Program-made: the position numbers and the translations under genes | In this document: in pieces, positions 10,020 to 20,740 of the stretch | Position numbering within the stretch: the first letter of the stretch is position 1 | Layout: each line of letters opens with the position of its first letter | Notes under the pieces: model-generated | Seen by the model: the letters and a program-made list of their open reading frames with translations, nothing else | What the model was told of the DNA's origin: nothing | Databases searched by the model: none | Source: Megamerina dolium | Taxonomy: Eukaryota; Arthropoda; Insecta; Diptera; Megamerinidae | Direction of reading: 5' to 3' | Assembly: GCA_963854835.1 (NCBI GenBank) | Contig: OY978525.1 | Coordinates: 9,163,540 to 9,227,539 of the forward strand | Length of the DNA: 64,000 nt

Positions 10020-11500
10020 TCTTGTAGGGAAGCCCCTCTAAGCAGTGTGGAAAGTGGGTAAGTTTTTCGAATAAAATGTTGAACTGTAAGAATTAATGAT
10101 GGTCGGTCATACATCTCACCGTTCTAGGGCGCAACTCCTGGTCAACTATAGGGTTATTTAGCGATTTTCAAACTCTCTTAAATTCATATTGTAAGGAAGT
10201 CCCCCTAAGAGATATATTGTAGATAGTGAAGAAGTATATGAAGAAAAAATTTTGAAGAGATGGAATTAAAGGCGGTTGTTCACATATTTCCCCGCTCTAG
10301 GGACGATTCCTGGGCACGAAAGAGCTAATGGTCAATTTTCAGATGTTTTTATGTTCGTTTTATACGGCAGCTCCACTGATGGGTGCCGATGCTCAGTGGT
10401 TAGTACATTGGCCTTCTGATCTGTAGGGCGTGGTTTCAATCCCTGTCGGTCAGCAAGTGGCAATTCTTTCGCCAATAACAATTTGCCATGAAAAAGCTTC
10501 AAAAAGAGCTCTGTGACAAAGCTTAGAAAAAGTGCTGTTACAAGGGTTCTGCCGTTCGGAACCGGTTAAAATAAGTAGGTCCCTTCTCACACTCTCCAAA
10601 ATTTAACACGCACAACAGTACTGGAAGAGAAGCTCGGCCAAAGGGCCCTTCGAGGCTTATAAGTGCCACATATTTATTTATTTTATTTTTTCCACTGATG
10701 GGCTAGAACGAAATGTAAATATTTCGGAAACATTTTAGTCAAAGTTAAAGAGTATTGATCACATATCTTACACATCTGAGAGCATCCTCGAAATGGTGAG
10801 AGTGAATTATATGAAAATGTCAATTTTGTAGAGGAGACCCTATAAGGGACAGAGGAAGGAAGTAATTTGATTCAGTGACAATTTTTTTTTGCAGAAAAAA
10901 TTAATGGGGGTCGGTTATACATTTTACCATTCTAGCGGCAATTCTGCGGGACTTATCTGTCGATTTTCAGCTGCTGTTAAATTTTTTATTGTAAGAAAGT
11001 CTCACTAAGAAGTAAAGATTGGGTAGAATTATATTTAGAAAAAATATTTAATAGAAGTTTTGGTGGAATTTCTGGGAAAATATTGTATGAGTTGTTGAGT
11101 TTCAGACGCTTTAACGTTAATTTTGTAGGGCAATCTCGATAAGAAGTAAAGTATGAAGGAAAGTTGATGAGTAGTAAAAATTAATGCAAGTCGGTTATAT
11201 AGTTTAACCCTTTAAGGGCAATTCCTAATCAAATACGGGATATTTTGTCGATTTTAGGCCGGTTTTAAGTTAAAAAGTAAAAGATATTGAGTAATAAAAA
11301 TCAAATACTGGTCAAAGTATATTTCAACTTACATCATTTTTTTTAAGGTCAGATATAAATAGCGGCCGAACTGTGACAAATTAATACCGCATTTGAATTC
11401 AGTTTGTTCTTTCCAAAACCAGTTAGGAAATAAAAATTTGCCACATTTTGGAGGTGTCTGCCAAATTCCAAGTATGCAGTTTTGTTTTATTCGACCTGAC
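10020..11500 (+). repeat. Alpha repeat array 2 with terminal segment
   Basis: Alpha units (AAGCCCCTCTAAG, GGTCGGTCATACATCTCACC, GGGTTATTTAGCGATTTTC and variants) run from 10020 to about 11330. A SINE at 10381-10690 splits one unit. After the last unit comes CATCATTTTTTTTAAGGTC followed by a CCGCATTTGAATTCAG segment (11333-11402). This is a diverged form of the segment that ends the alpha array near 20740, so it appears to be a fixed end of the repeat. Confidence 0.8.
10384..10690 (+). mobile_element. tRNA-derived SINE, copy 2
   Basis: The head ATGCTCAGTGGTTAGTAC and GTGGTTTCAATCCC give A and B boxes, and the tail is CACATATTTATTTATTTTAT. It is flanked by perfect 12-bp repeats TCCACTGATGGG (10372-10383 and 10691-10702). 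This is a target-site duplication in an alpha unit and shows retroposition into an older array. The middle is shorter than in copy 1, with a deletion near the B box. Confidence 0.92.
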
Positions 11501-11519
11501 CTACAACAACACTATAAGA

Positions 11520-11745
11520 CTTCCCAGCAATTTCAGACTTCTTAACAAAAACTTCTCTGTGATAAAAACTAAGTTAAAGTGATGTCACAAGAGTTCTGCC
11601 GTTCGGAATCGGCTAATATAAGTAGGTCCCTTCTAATGCTGTCCAAATTTAACACGCAGAACTGTATTGAAAGAGAAGCTCGGTGGTATCACAATGGGCC
11701 TTTCTGGCTTTAGTGTGTCCTCTCAGAGAAAGGGCAGCCACATAA
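11520..11745 (+). mobile_element. SINE 3' fragment, copy 3
   Basis: It matches the SINE body (AGTTCTGCCGTTCGGAATCG, AAGTAGGTCCCTTCTAAT, AACACGCAGAACTGTATTG, GAGAAGCTCGG) but has no tRNA-like head. Just past GAAGCTCGG the expected CC is replaced by TGGTATCACAATGGGCC, so the 3' end is rearranged or fused to another repeat. Confidence 0.75.
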
Positions 11746-13106
11746 CCTGATCTAACCTGGCCGTCCTATTAAAAATCGTTTTTTAAATTAATTTCAAATC
11801 TTAATCAAATATGTAAATTCATAGCAATTTACAGCACTATATAGTGTTGGCAGTCGGTCTCGTTTAACAAAAGATAAATATATTGTTCTACAATGTAATG
11901 CGAAAAAAAAGAACTGGAAGCATATAAAAGAGGTAAACGTTTAAAAAAGAAAAAGCTACCTACGTAATTGTAGCCACTATATCAATAACATTTTCGCTTT
12001 TGTAATTTACCATTTTAAGGGCAAAGTAGTGGAATAAAAATTTTGCACTATGGAAGTTTGTGTATGAGTACTGCAAGTGCATTATAAATTATAAAAGCCC
12101 AATGTAAGGTAAGTGGTAAGAGGTAATGGTGGTCTATCCATGAATAAGGGAACAATAGTCTACATAGGTGTATGTAATAATATAGGTAAAGGTATATAGC
12201 TATATGTAGATGCAATCGTCAGCGGAAATATATGTAGTTAGGCAGGCACCTACCTACAACAACAGCAGAATAAAAATTCCAATAAAAAATAACTGCAATC
12301 GTAGCGAAATTCTCATATACTACCTACAAGTAGTACCACCATAAGTAGTCGAGAAAAATAAAATCGTTGCACTTTATTGTTGTCAGAATATGTAATAATG
12401 ATTGTAATGAAACTTCTGTGATGTAGAAAAATTGGATTAAAATTGCAAAAAAAAAAAAAAAAAAAAAAAAAAATATGAAAGAAATAATAACAACCAGCGA
12501 ATGTACAGCGAAGGAACCACGGATCAACCAAATAAATGTATGAAGACTGCCACCAGTTAAAAAACGCAGTCGACTGAGCAGGAGTTGAGCTGTAGCAAAT
12601 GGAAGTGAGGGAAATATGAAATTGTAAAAAAAAAAGCAATTTCTTACTGGTCACATACGAACATAAAAATTACATTTTAAATAAATTATGTGAGACAGAA
12701 AACACAGGAATGTGAAAAATTATGAAGGAAAACAGTGAATTAATTAAAATGAACGTTTTTTTTTATTATGGTACATGGATAAGGATCAGTAAAATTATTT
12801 TTATACAAGTGGGAATGAATTTGTAATAGGGAAAGCAATCATAACAAGAAACGATATTGATTTTATTGGATAGGGTGAAGAAAATAAACATGTATTTCTA
12901 TATAGAATTAAAGAGCTGGTTTGATAAGATGCACTCAATTATATAATCATACGAAAAAACAAATTTTGTTCAGAAGGCGCGATAATTATTTCCCTGCGTA
13001 TTAGGGGTCGCTGAATTTGAGACCGAAGTAGATTTCACTTGGATCAAGCCGCATTTTGTTACTAACCCTCAAAAACGCCAAGCAGTCGGAGCGAGCTGTA
13101 TAAAAA
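11746..13106. other. AT-rich spacer with long poly-A
   Basis: A run of about 27 A at 12447-12473 and no gene. The apparent minus-strand open frame across it (12313-12654) owes its length to the homopolymer. A more GC-balanced segment (about 13000-13090, GGGGTCGCTGAATTTGAGAC) precedes the R1-like element and may belong to another repeat. Confidence 0.5.
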
Positions 13107-13660
13107 ATGTGCTCTGTCCTTCTATCTCAGGAGAGGGGGTTGAATAAACTTCTGCTGCAGTCTGGATGGGTTTCGGATGTTGATTTGGATCGTGGTTATT
13201 GTGAGTATAAGCGTGCCTTGAGTGAATGTGTCTTGGTGAAGTGGCAGGATCGTTGGGACAATAGCCCCAGCGATCGTGTGACTTACAAGTTTGTTCCGTG
13301 GGTGCGCGCGTTTGCGGGGGATCCGGACTACGGTTTCAGCCTGAGTCTTGGTTTCCTGCTGACGGGTCGTTGAATGCTTTTCTCTATGAAAGCAACTTGA
13401 GTGAAAGTGAGGGGTGTATGTGTGGTACGGATGTAGAGGATTGGCTGCACGTGCTGTGTGTGTGTGTGTGCCCCATTTACTCGGAGTTCAGATATCTGGA
13501 TGGGATGGGGATCACACAAAGTGACGGGCAGTGGTGTGCTGATAATGCGTTGGAAACGAGTAATCGTATTTTAGTCTTAAGTAATTTTGCGAATGCGGTT
13601 TTTAAACGGCGAAGACTCTTGGCAAGGCATTCTGAATGTGTATGTTTGTTTTTGATTTAA
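13107..13660 (+). pseudogene. R1-like ORF2 C-terminus (fragment)
   Basis: Two overlapping frames make up the end of a non-LTR ORF2, the part after the reverse transcriptase. The first (13107-13373) reads WQDRWDNSPSDRVTYKFVPW up to LGFLLTG. A shift near 13360 moves to the second, which gives GSLNAFLYESNLSESEGCMCG, EDWLHVLCVC and PIYSEFRYLDGMG, ending at 13660. The pattern LTGHG.LNAFL, C-x-C, EDW.HVL..C is typical of R1-clade elements. A (GT)n stretch at about 13455-13470 has expanded inside the zinc-knuckle, adding VCVC. The reverse transcriptase is absent, so the copy is dead on arrival. Confidence 0.8.
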
Positions 13661-14322
13661 GGGGCTGTATGTATGGGAATTGTGATATTTGGGGTGGGTC
13701 GGGAAAACTCGGGCTTCCGTTCGATGTTCCCGGTCACGTTTCGCAGACGTTGAGTTCCGGGTTGCTGCTTCATGCAGCTCCCACATACTTGGGATTAACG
13801 CATTGGGGAATATTTTTCCTGTTTTTAGGGGGTCATTGTTATGTTACTGCAATTAAAGTGTGGGAAGGTGCCAACACTTGGCCGCATGGTCGTGAGTCGA
13901 GGCACAGCCGTTCGCCTAGCGATAATACAAAACACCTCCAGCAGCCTTGCTGGTACCGGTTGTTTTGCTTATTTATTATCTGCTGTCAAATTATTTCTTT
14001 ACTTTTCTCTTTAGCTGTTGTATGTTCAAATCTTTGGCCACCAGTGCGGAGCTGAATGGTAGCTCAACTGGTAGTAGCTTCGGCTATGAAGTCCGACCGG
14101 AGACTTTAATTTGGTACCACGGTGATCAGGAGCCCTTGAAGTTCGCTCCAACCTGATCGTTGGGAATGGCTCCACGGGGAGCTTTGGTGACCCAAAGATA
14201 CGCGGGTAGTGCACGTTGCTCGGTGTGGAGTTGCATTGCCACCGAGTGCTGGGACCCATAGGCCAGTAGAGGTGTAAGATGGAGGGTGGGTAGTACGGCC
14301 ATTCTCGTACCCCGAATTGGTA

Positions 14323-14359
14323 CCGTAGGGCTAGAGGTCTTTTGTCTCTAGTCCTACGG
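14323..14359 (+). other. Stem-loop in LINE 3' region
   Basis: The arms CCGTAGGGCTAGAG (14323-14336) and CTCTAGTCCTACGG (14346-14359) pair over 14 bp with one G-T pair around a 9-nt loop. LINE reverse transcriptases of several clades recognise structured 3' ends, so this is a plausible recognition element. That role is inference. Confidence 0.6.
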
Positions 14360-14469
14360 GACGCTTATCAACGCTTAATTTGATACGCTGTGCTTTGAGC
14401 GCCGTTAGATAGACCTTCTAGGCAGGAACTCACATTAAACCTCCACCTTCTTCATCTGATCAATAATAT

Positions 14470-15695
14470 CTATGGTGCAGTAAAAAGAAATCAATTATTT
14501 TTCCAATATATAGCTTTTGGGTTCCAATAGATAGCGGGTTGTATAAGTGGGATCGGGTTACTCTAGATGGCGTTAGAAAAATAGAATTTCGTACTTTTAA
14601 GCAGTTTTGTGATTGCTTGACTCAGTATTGTCAAAGATGGACACCAGTAAAGAGAAAATACGTCATATTTTACAGTTTTTCTTCGATAAAGACGATAAAC
14701 GCAAGCCAGATGGCTGAAAATGTGAATATTGTTTATGGTCCTGATACTATAACAGCCAATCATGTGCAATTTTGGTTTCGTCGATTCCCTTCCTGTAATT
14801 TTGATGTCAAAGATGCACCACGCTTTGGAAGATCAATTGGCGAAAATATCGATAAAATAATGGAAATCGTCGAATCTGACCGTCATGTAAGCACTGTTTC
14901 TATTGCCCAGGAGCTAAACATTGCACAAAAAACCGTTTGGAACCATTTAAATAAGGCTGGATACAAAAACAAGCTCGAGGTATGGGTGCCACAAGAGCTA
15001 ACGAAAAAAAAACCTCATGGGCCGAATTTCTATCTGGGAATCGCTGCTGAATCGCAACAAAATCGATCCATTTCTGAAGCGGATGATTAGTGGTGATGAA
15101 AAGTGGATCAGTTACGACAACGTCATGCGAAAACGGTCGTGGTCGAATCGCGGTGAGCCAGCGCAAACGGTCGCCAAGCCAGGATTGACGGTCAGAAATG
15201 TGTTGCTATGTATTTGGTGGGATTGACAGGGAATCATCTACTGTGAGCTGCTCCCCTACGGTCAAATTCTTAATTCGGACCTGTACTGTCAACAATTGGA
15301 CCGTCTGAAGGAAGCAATTGCACAGAAGCGGCCAGCTTTGGCCATAAGGAGAGGAATTGTGTTCCATCAGGACAACGACAGGCCATACACATGGATAGTG
15401 ACTCACCAGAAGCTCCGGGAGCTTGGTTGGAAGGTTCTTATGCATCCATCTTATAGTCCGGGCTTGGCACCAAGCGATTACTACCTGTTCCTGTCGATGT
15501 CGAATAATTATGCTGGTGAAAGATTCGCTTCAAGAGAAGCTTGTGAAAATCGACTGCCCAGTTGTTTGCCAATAGGGACGAGGGTTTCTATGAGAGTGGC
15601 GTTATGAAATTACCTTCAAAATGGCAACAAGTTATCGAACAAAATGGTGCATATTCGACCTAAAACGGAGCATTTTCTTTTTACTATACTTTATA
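14470..15695 (+). mobile_element. Mariner, lineage 2, copy 1
   Basis: The left end GTGCAGTAAAAAGAAATCAA and right end CTTTTTACTATACTT are an imperfect inverted pair. They match the ends of the copies at 22985-24115 and 49862-50853 (AGGTCTAGTAAAAAG). The exact TA borders are blurred by mutation. It is inserted directly after the R1-like fragment. Confidence 0.82.
14637..15663 (+). pseudogene. Mariner transposase pseudogene, lineage 2
   Basis: The start MDTSKEKIRHILQFFFDKDD is at 14637. A frameshift near 14700 moves the reading to QMAENVNIVYGPDTITANHV (helix-turn-helix 1), FRRFPSCNFDVKDAPRFGRS, and DRHVSTVSIAQELNIAQKT (helix-turn-helix 2) as far as about 15010. It shifts again to RISIWESLLNRNKIDPFLKR and SGDEKWISYDN (first Asp), then VLLCIWWD followed by an in-frame stop at 15224. 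The last piece holds HQDNDRPYTW and PSDYYLFLSM with 34 residues between Asp 2 and Asp 3. All three catalytic Asp survive although the frame is broken at least three times. The end WQQVIEQNGAYST is followed by TAA at 15661. Confidence 0.9.
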
Positions 15696-16909
15696 TATAT
15701 AATTTTCCATATCTGTCACCTTTCCTTATTGGTGTCGCAAATTAAGTCCTAATGAGTTGACCCCCGAGTCGTAAAATTATTTGACTAAACACACGAAAAT
15801 CTAAACCAACACATTCTAAAGAATTTATTGCAATCTATTTCGAGAAAAGTTTGCAATTCTCGGGGAGCAATTTTGATATTCCATCTCCCAGTCTACGTTA
15901 TTTTATAGTTTGAAAAATTATTTTATTTTTTTTTTTCTACAAATATTATGCTACTGCAATTAAAATCCTATGCTTCACATTAATATTTCTCAATTGACTG
16001 TGTCAACACAAATTTGTACGTACACATCTCGCCTGCAGGCAGATAACCAGCCACTTGCCACTTTTCAAAAGAGTAGAAAAACTTGAATGCATATTTATCC
16101 GATTTAGTATTTGCATTGTAATTTTTCAATTTCATCAACTTTCATTTCCATATAACACAATTTTACAAAAACATATTTTCTGATCGATGATAACATGCAA
16201 TTAAGTAAATTCTCTTTTTTCGAAACAACAACGACATTGTTGTGGGTGAGATTATGGTCATGTGTGAAAACCTACACATATATAAGTGCAGTAGTATATG
16301 TAGAGAAAGGATTAGTATTATTATTGTTTGTCTCATGTGGATACTTGAACGTGTATGCAAATATGAATGAATGAGTAAGTAATCGCATAAAGTGTAATCA
16401 ATAATTTGTACTCGCCACATTTACTGCGAACATACATACAAACTGTTTTTTTTTTTATAAATAATGATCATTTGTCTGCCCATCAACATCATCATCGTCA
16501 TCGTCAACATGATTACTAGTGAAATTTTTTGGGTTGAAATGTTTACTACTTCATAGTTCATTTACATTGTTGTCGCCGTTGTACACTTCAATTGACCATA
16601 TATTATGGAAAATGTAAAATTGTTATTACACACATACAACTATCGCATACATCTTGCCAACAAGTACTATATACATACGTATGCAAGGGTGTAGACGATA
16701 TATCGTTTGTACAAAATTTACATATCGCAACCACATAAGGATAAGGATGATGCACATATCCATCTCTTCAATATGCACATGAATGAACAGAACGTTGTCC
16801 TCAGCATCATCTCATACCTCAACATCATAGTAGGTGTCAATGTGGGTGATGGAAATATAGCTAAGGTTTAGCTAGATGTTTATATGGTTAACTCAATATA
16901 TTGTATGTA
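15696..16909. other. AT-rich spacer
   Basis: No gene. There is an imperfect CATCATCATCGTCATCGTC triplet run at about 16480-16505. Nothing else recognised. Confidence 0.45.
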
Positions 16910-16935
16910 CAGGGTGATTTTTTTAGCAACTTATA

Positions 16936-17193
16936 CATACATATTTTAGCCGGTTCCGAACGACAGAACCCTAGTGACATCACTTTTTCTGAGCTTTGTC
17001 ACAGAGTTCTTTTCGAAGCTTTTTCATGGCAAGTTGTTACTGTCGGAAGAATTGCCAATTGCTTGCCGACAGGTGGGTACCGTTCGAAAGAAAAATCTTT
17101 TCGATATTAAATTTGTTATGCATCAGCCGGGGATGGAACCACGACCTACAGATCAGAAGGCCAACACACTAACCACTGAGCCACGGCACCCAC
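16936..17193 (-). mobile_element. SINE, copy 4 (3' end missing)
   Basis: The tRNA-like head and first part of the body are present on the minus strand (GTGGCTCAGTGGTTAGTG, GTGGTTCCATCCCC). The copy stops at AACCGGCTAAAAT and lacks the CACATATTTATT tail. The truncation coincides with loss of the host element's transposase N-terminus, so one deletion probably removed both. Confidence 0.88.
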
Positions 17194-18200
17194 TACCCCC
17201 TACCATTAGACATTTGTTACTCCACTGGAAAATTTTGCGGAAAGATTTGGGTGTAAAACCTTTTAAAATACAGCTGGTGCAAGAATTGAAACCACACGAC
17301 CTATCACAACGGCTAACTTTTGGCGAATGGTCGCTGGCAAAGTTGGAAGAAGATCCACTTTTTTTTTATCGGAAAATTGCGTTCAGCGACGAAGTTCATT
17401 TTTGGATACGTGAACAATCAAAATTGTCGTATTTGATGTGAAGATCAGCCAGAAGCATTGCAAGAACTGGCAATGCATACCGAAAAATGCACTGTTTTGT
17501 GTGAATTATGGGACGGTGGCATCATTGGACCGTTACTGTGAATGGCGAGCGCTACCGTGCGATACATTATTATTAGAGGGTTGCACATAGATTATTACAG
17601 GGTTGTATTGCACTGCGACCCTAGGTCTATTGTGCACCCCATCATGGACTAGAGTATTTCTCTAAGTCCAGCATCCAGAAGGAAGTTTAATAAAGATCCT
17701 ATCCCTAATGGACTTCAGCAGATTTTCGGGTATTATAAATTCGCCGAAGTTTTTCTTTCTTGTGTGCATAAGTGCTGGGCACGTTCCCACGTGTGATGAT
17801 TACAAACTTGTTTTTTTTTTTTTTTTTGCCCAAAATGGAAGAGCTGGACTTGGCTGTTATGTGGTTTCAACAAGACGATGCCAGATGCCACACAGCACGC
17901 AAATCAATGGCCCAATTGAGAGGCTAGTTCGGTGAACAGTGTATTTCACGTTTGGGGCCATTCAATTGACTGCCTAGATTGTGCGAATTAACGCCTTTAG
18001 ACTATTTTTTGTGGGGCTATGTTAAGGCTCATGTCTATAGGAACAAGCTCGCAACTGTTGATGCACTGGAAGCCAATATTGAGGAATTTATTCGTGAGAT
18101 ACCGGTCGATATGTTGGAGAGAGTATGCCAAAATTGGACCCAGTGTATGTGAACCATTTGAGGCGCAGCCGTGGTCAACATTTACATGAAATCATCATTA
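17194..18200 (+). pseudogene. DD41D transposase pseudogene
   Basis: The N-terminus is missing. The reading begins with GVKPFKIQLVQELKPHDLSQ and continues to KIAFSDEVHFW, the first catalytic motif (about 17380-17405). A stop comes at 17439. After ALCELWDGGIIGP-like sequence the frame is cut by the insertion at 17575-17827, then resumes with LDLAVMWFQQDDARCHTARK (second Asp). 41 residues later comes LTPLDYFLWGYV (third Asp). That spacing is the DD41D signature. A stop lies between them (LRG-stop-FGEQ). The C-terminal part VDALEANIEEFIREIPVDML and LRRSRGQHLHEIIIKH is well preserved, and the end is at about 18200. Confidence 0.85.
17575..17827. other. Foreign insertion in the DD41D transposase
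   Basis: The transposase reading CGATACATTATTA..AAATGGAAGAGCTGG is broken by about 250 bp that do not code in frame and end in a run of about 17 T. It contains CCTAGGTCTATTGTGCACCC and AATAAAG. It could be a minus-strand retroposed scrap with a poly-A tail, but a matching target duplication was not clear. Confidence 0.5.
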
Positions 18201-18317
18201 AACATCGAATTATATATATCGTTCTATCGACTCAAATAAAGCTTTCATACATTTCTCTAAATTTTATGTGTTTTCTTTTTTCTAATCAAACCCGAAGGCT
18301 CTTAAAAAATCACCCTC

Positions 18318-19016
18318 TACATACATATGTATTTGAATATGGCTGCTTGGCTTACATTGTACTACAAGTTTTGCTTGAATTTGTCTTGTGTACCCTTTCA
18401 TGGTTATGGATAATACACATATATATATATATATAGTATTCACTGTAACCACCATATTTCAACAGCAAGCTGATATAGCGGTCGAGCATTTATATGGTAT
18501 ATAGTATATTTGCAAAATATACCGTAGGCTATGCTGAGAATGAAGGGATTTCATCTGTAAATCTGTATATTCTCATCGTATGTGGTATATATATATATGG
18601 TTCTAAGTAAATTTAATACTTATCTATAAAAATGTATTGGTGTATGTAAATGTTTGTATAGAATATACATACTATATATATATATATGTATTAGTATACC
18701 CAATGGGGTTCTAAATTTTACATCAATGTTAGTGTTAAGTAATGGCTGGTCATATTTGAAAAATTATTTGTATTCCATAAAATTCTTTTCCGCCAGTATG
18801 GTTACAACATGAATACGAAGAATGATTAACATCAAAAGTGTAGTTTCACAGCAACTTATTTCAAGGTTGAGGTCCAGTAACTAACATCAAATTTGAAAGA
18901 ACTTTAGACAGATGATGGTCCGATAAAAAAATCAATAACTGGCACTAGGTGTTCCGAAGAGGAGTATTGAAAGGAATCTATTTATATTAGTCCCAATAGT
19001 TCACCCGAATATACCA
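18318..19016. other. TA-rich spacer
   Basis: Several (TA)n runs (about 18418-18435, 18586-18598, 18672-18688). No gene seen. Confidence 0.5.
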
Positions 19017-19024
19017 ATTCCTTA

Positions 19025-19377
19025 AAAAAAAATAATAAATATGTGGCACTTATAAGCCCCGAAGCGCCCGTTGATAGAGCTTCTCCTGCAGCACTGTTAT
19101 ACGTGTTAAATTTTGGACAGTATTAAATGGGGCTTACCTTATTTACCAGGCAAAACCCTTGTGCCTAGACAGAACTGTTGTGCATGTTAAATTTTGGACA
19201 ATATTAGAAGGGACCTACTTAATTTACCCACGCAGAACCCTTGTGACGACACTTTTACTGCCGGACGAATTGTCAATAGCTTACCGACAGGTGGGCAAAA
19301 TTAAATTTATGCTCAACAGGGTATTGAACCCACGACCTACAGATCAGAAGGCCAATACACTAACCACTGAGCTGTCG
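19025..19377 (-). mobile_element. SINE, copy 5, with internal duplication
   Basis: SINE family features on the minus strand, with head GCTCAGTGGTTAGTGTATTG and B box GTGGGTTCAATACCC. The segment GTTAAATTTTGGACARTATTA with its surroundings appears twice (about 19108-19150 and 19185-19230), so the 3' half is duplicated in tandem. Flanking ATTCCTTA at 19017-19024 and 19378-19385 is a likely 8-bp target duplication. Confidence 0.85.
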
Positions 19378-19385
19378 ATTCCTTA

Positions 19386-20740
19386 GCTTTAACATAAAAT
19401 TAATAATAAAATTTTTATGGGATCTCCCCTAAGGGTGGTGGTAAGGTGTAATGGATATATTTAAGGAAAATGGTCTGGTAGAAAAATTATTGGGGGTGTC
19501 GAACACATGTCATCATTCCAAGTTATGTTTGTATGGAAGTCTCCCAAAAAGAGTGGTGGAAAGGAGTAAGTCTAATTGGGAAATTAATGAAATTAATTGG
19601 ATTCCCTCATACATTTCAACATTTAGGGGTGATTCTTTGGAAATTATGAGGTTATTTGTCGATCCATAGGCGCTGAATGTTAATTTTGTATGAAAGCCTG
19701 CCTAAGAAGTAAAGATAGGGAGGACGAATGTTCATGGAATATGTTGGGTAGCAAAAATTAATGGGTCTCTGTCATACATTTCAATATTTGGGAGTAATTC
19801 CTGAAAAACTATGAAGTTATTTGACGATTCTCATGCACTGTAAGTCAATTTTGTATGAAAGGCTGACTAATGAGTAAAGATAAGTAAGAAAGAAGTATGT
19901 TCAGAAAAAATGTTGGGTATCAAAAATTAATGGGGGTCATGAAAAAAGTTCGCCCCTCCAGGGGCTTTCTAGGGCCGAATGTATAAAAACTTATATTTTG
20001 TAGGAGAGCCCCTCTAAGGAATAGACATCGGGGAGCATGAACAAAAATGTTGAACGCAAAAGTTAATGGATCGGTCATATATTTTACGGCCCTGCAAGTA
20101 TTTTGGGAATGGTGGGAGCAAAATGCATAAAAACGCCAATTTCGTAGGGGAGTTCCTCTAAGCGATAGAAATAGCGAGTTAGCTTGTTCATAAAATATGT
20201 TCTGGAGAACAACTTAATGAGCGCCGATCATATATTCCACCACTGTATGAGCGATTCCTCGGCAATTGTGGTATCAATTGTTGACTTAAAGATGCTTTTA
20301 AGTTCATTTTATATGAATGCCTTCCCAAACAGTAAGGATAAGGGGGGAAGTGTGTTCAGAAAAAATTTTGAGTAGCAAAAATTAATGTAGATGAGTCATA
20401 TTGTTAACCCCTCTCTGCTGCTCTCTGGGAGCTGTGGGAGAAAAATATATAAAATATTAATTTTGTAGGGGAGCTCCTCTAAGTGATGGATGGATGATTA
20501 AGAAGATAAGAAAGTTCACAAAATGTGTGTACGAGTAACAATTAATAGCGGTCCGTCATACCTTTAACCTCTCCAGTGCTTTTCTAAGAACGATGGGACC
20601 ATATTTTTATAAACAATTTTGTATAGAAGCCCCACTAAAAGATGTATATAGGGGATAAGTATGTTAAGAAATAAAAATTAATAAGAGTAGGCCAAGTTTT
20701 TAACCCTCTAAGGGGGATTCTGAGTATTTTAATTCTTCAT
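19386..20740 (+). repeat. Alpha repeat array 3 (longest)
   Basis: About nine units marked by CCTAAG or CTAAG-like motifs at about 19440, 19545, 19703, 19866, 20015, 20157, 20326, 20478 and 20634, with steps of 105 to 169 bp. Two sub-types can be told apart. One has GATTCCTGGGAAATTATGAGG then TTATTTGTCGATT. The other has GGGCTTTCTAGGG then GGGAGCAAAATGCATAAAAA. Confidence 0.82.

Larger units (their letters stand above)
13107..14455 (+). mobile_element. R1-like LINE, 5'-truncated 3' end
   Basis: The segment is visibly richer in GC than its neighbours. It holds the C-terminal end of an R1-type second open frame, then about 0.8 kb of non-coding 3' region that includes a strong stem-loop (14323-14359). 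The mariner that begins near 14470 abuts its right end. No clear target duplication or poly-A tail was found. Confidence 0.78.
16910..18317 (+). mobile_element. DD41D Tc1/mariner element (rosa-like), degraded
   Basis: The ends CAGGGTGATTTTTT (16910) and its inverted copy AAAAAATCACCCTC (ending 18317) are each next to TA. Inside lie a truncated SINE (16936-17193), the remains of a DD41D transposase, and a foreign segment of about 250 bp (17575-17827) that splits it. A second DD41D element of a different sequence lies at 27334-28436. Confidence 0.85.

Noticed and set aside
12313..12654. 113-codon minus-strand frame with a Phe run resembling a membrane segment
   Set aside because: The hydrophobic run is the translation of a poly-A/T tract of about 27 bases. 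No signal or homology.
13636..14055. 139-codon frame after the R1-like coding end
   Set aside because: It falls in the non-coding 3' region of the LINE and has no similarity to LINE proteins.
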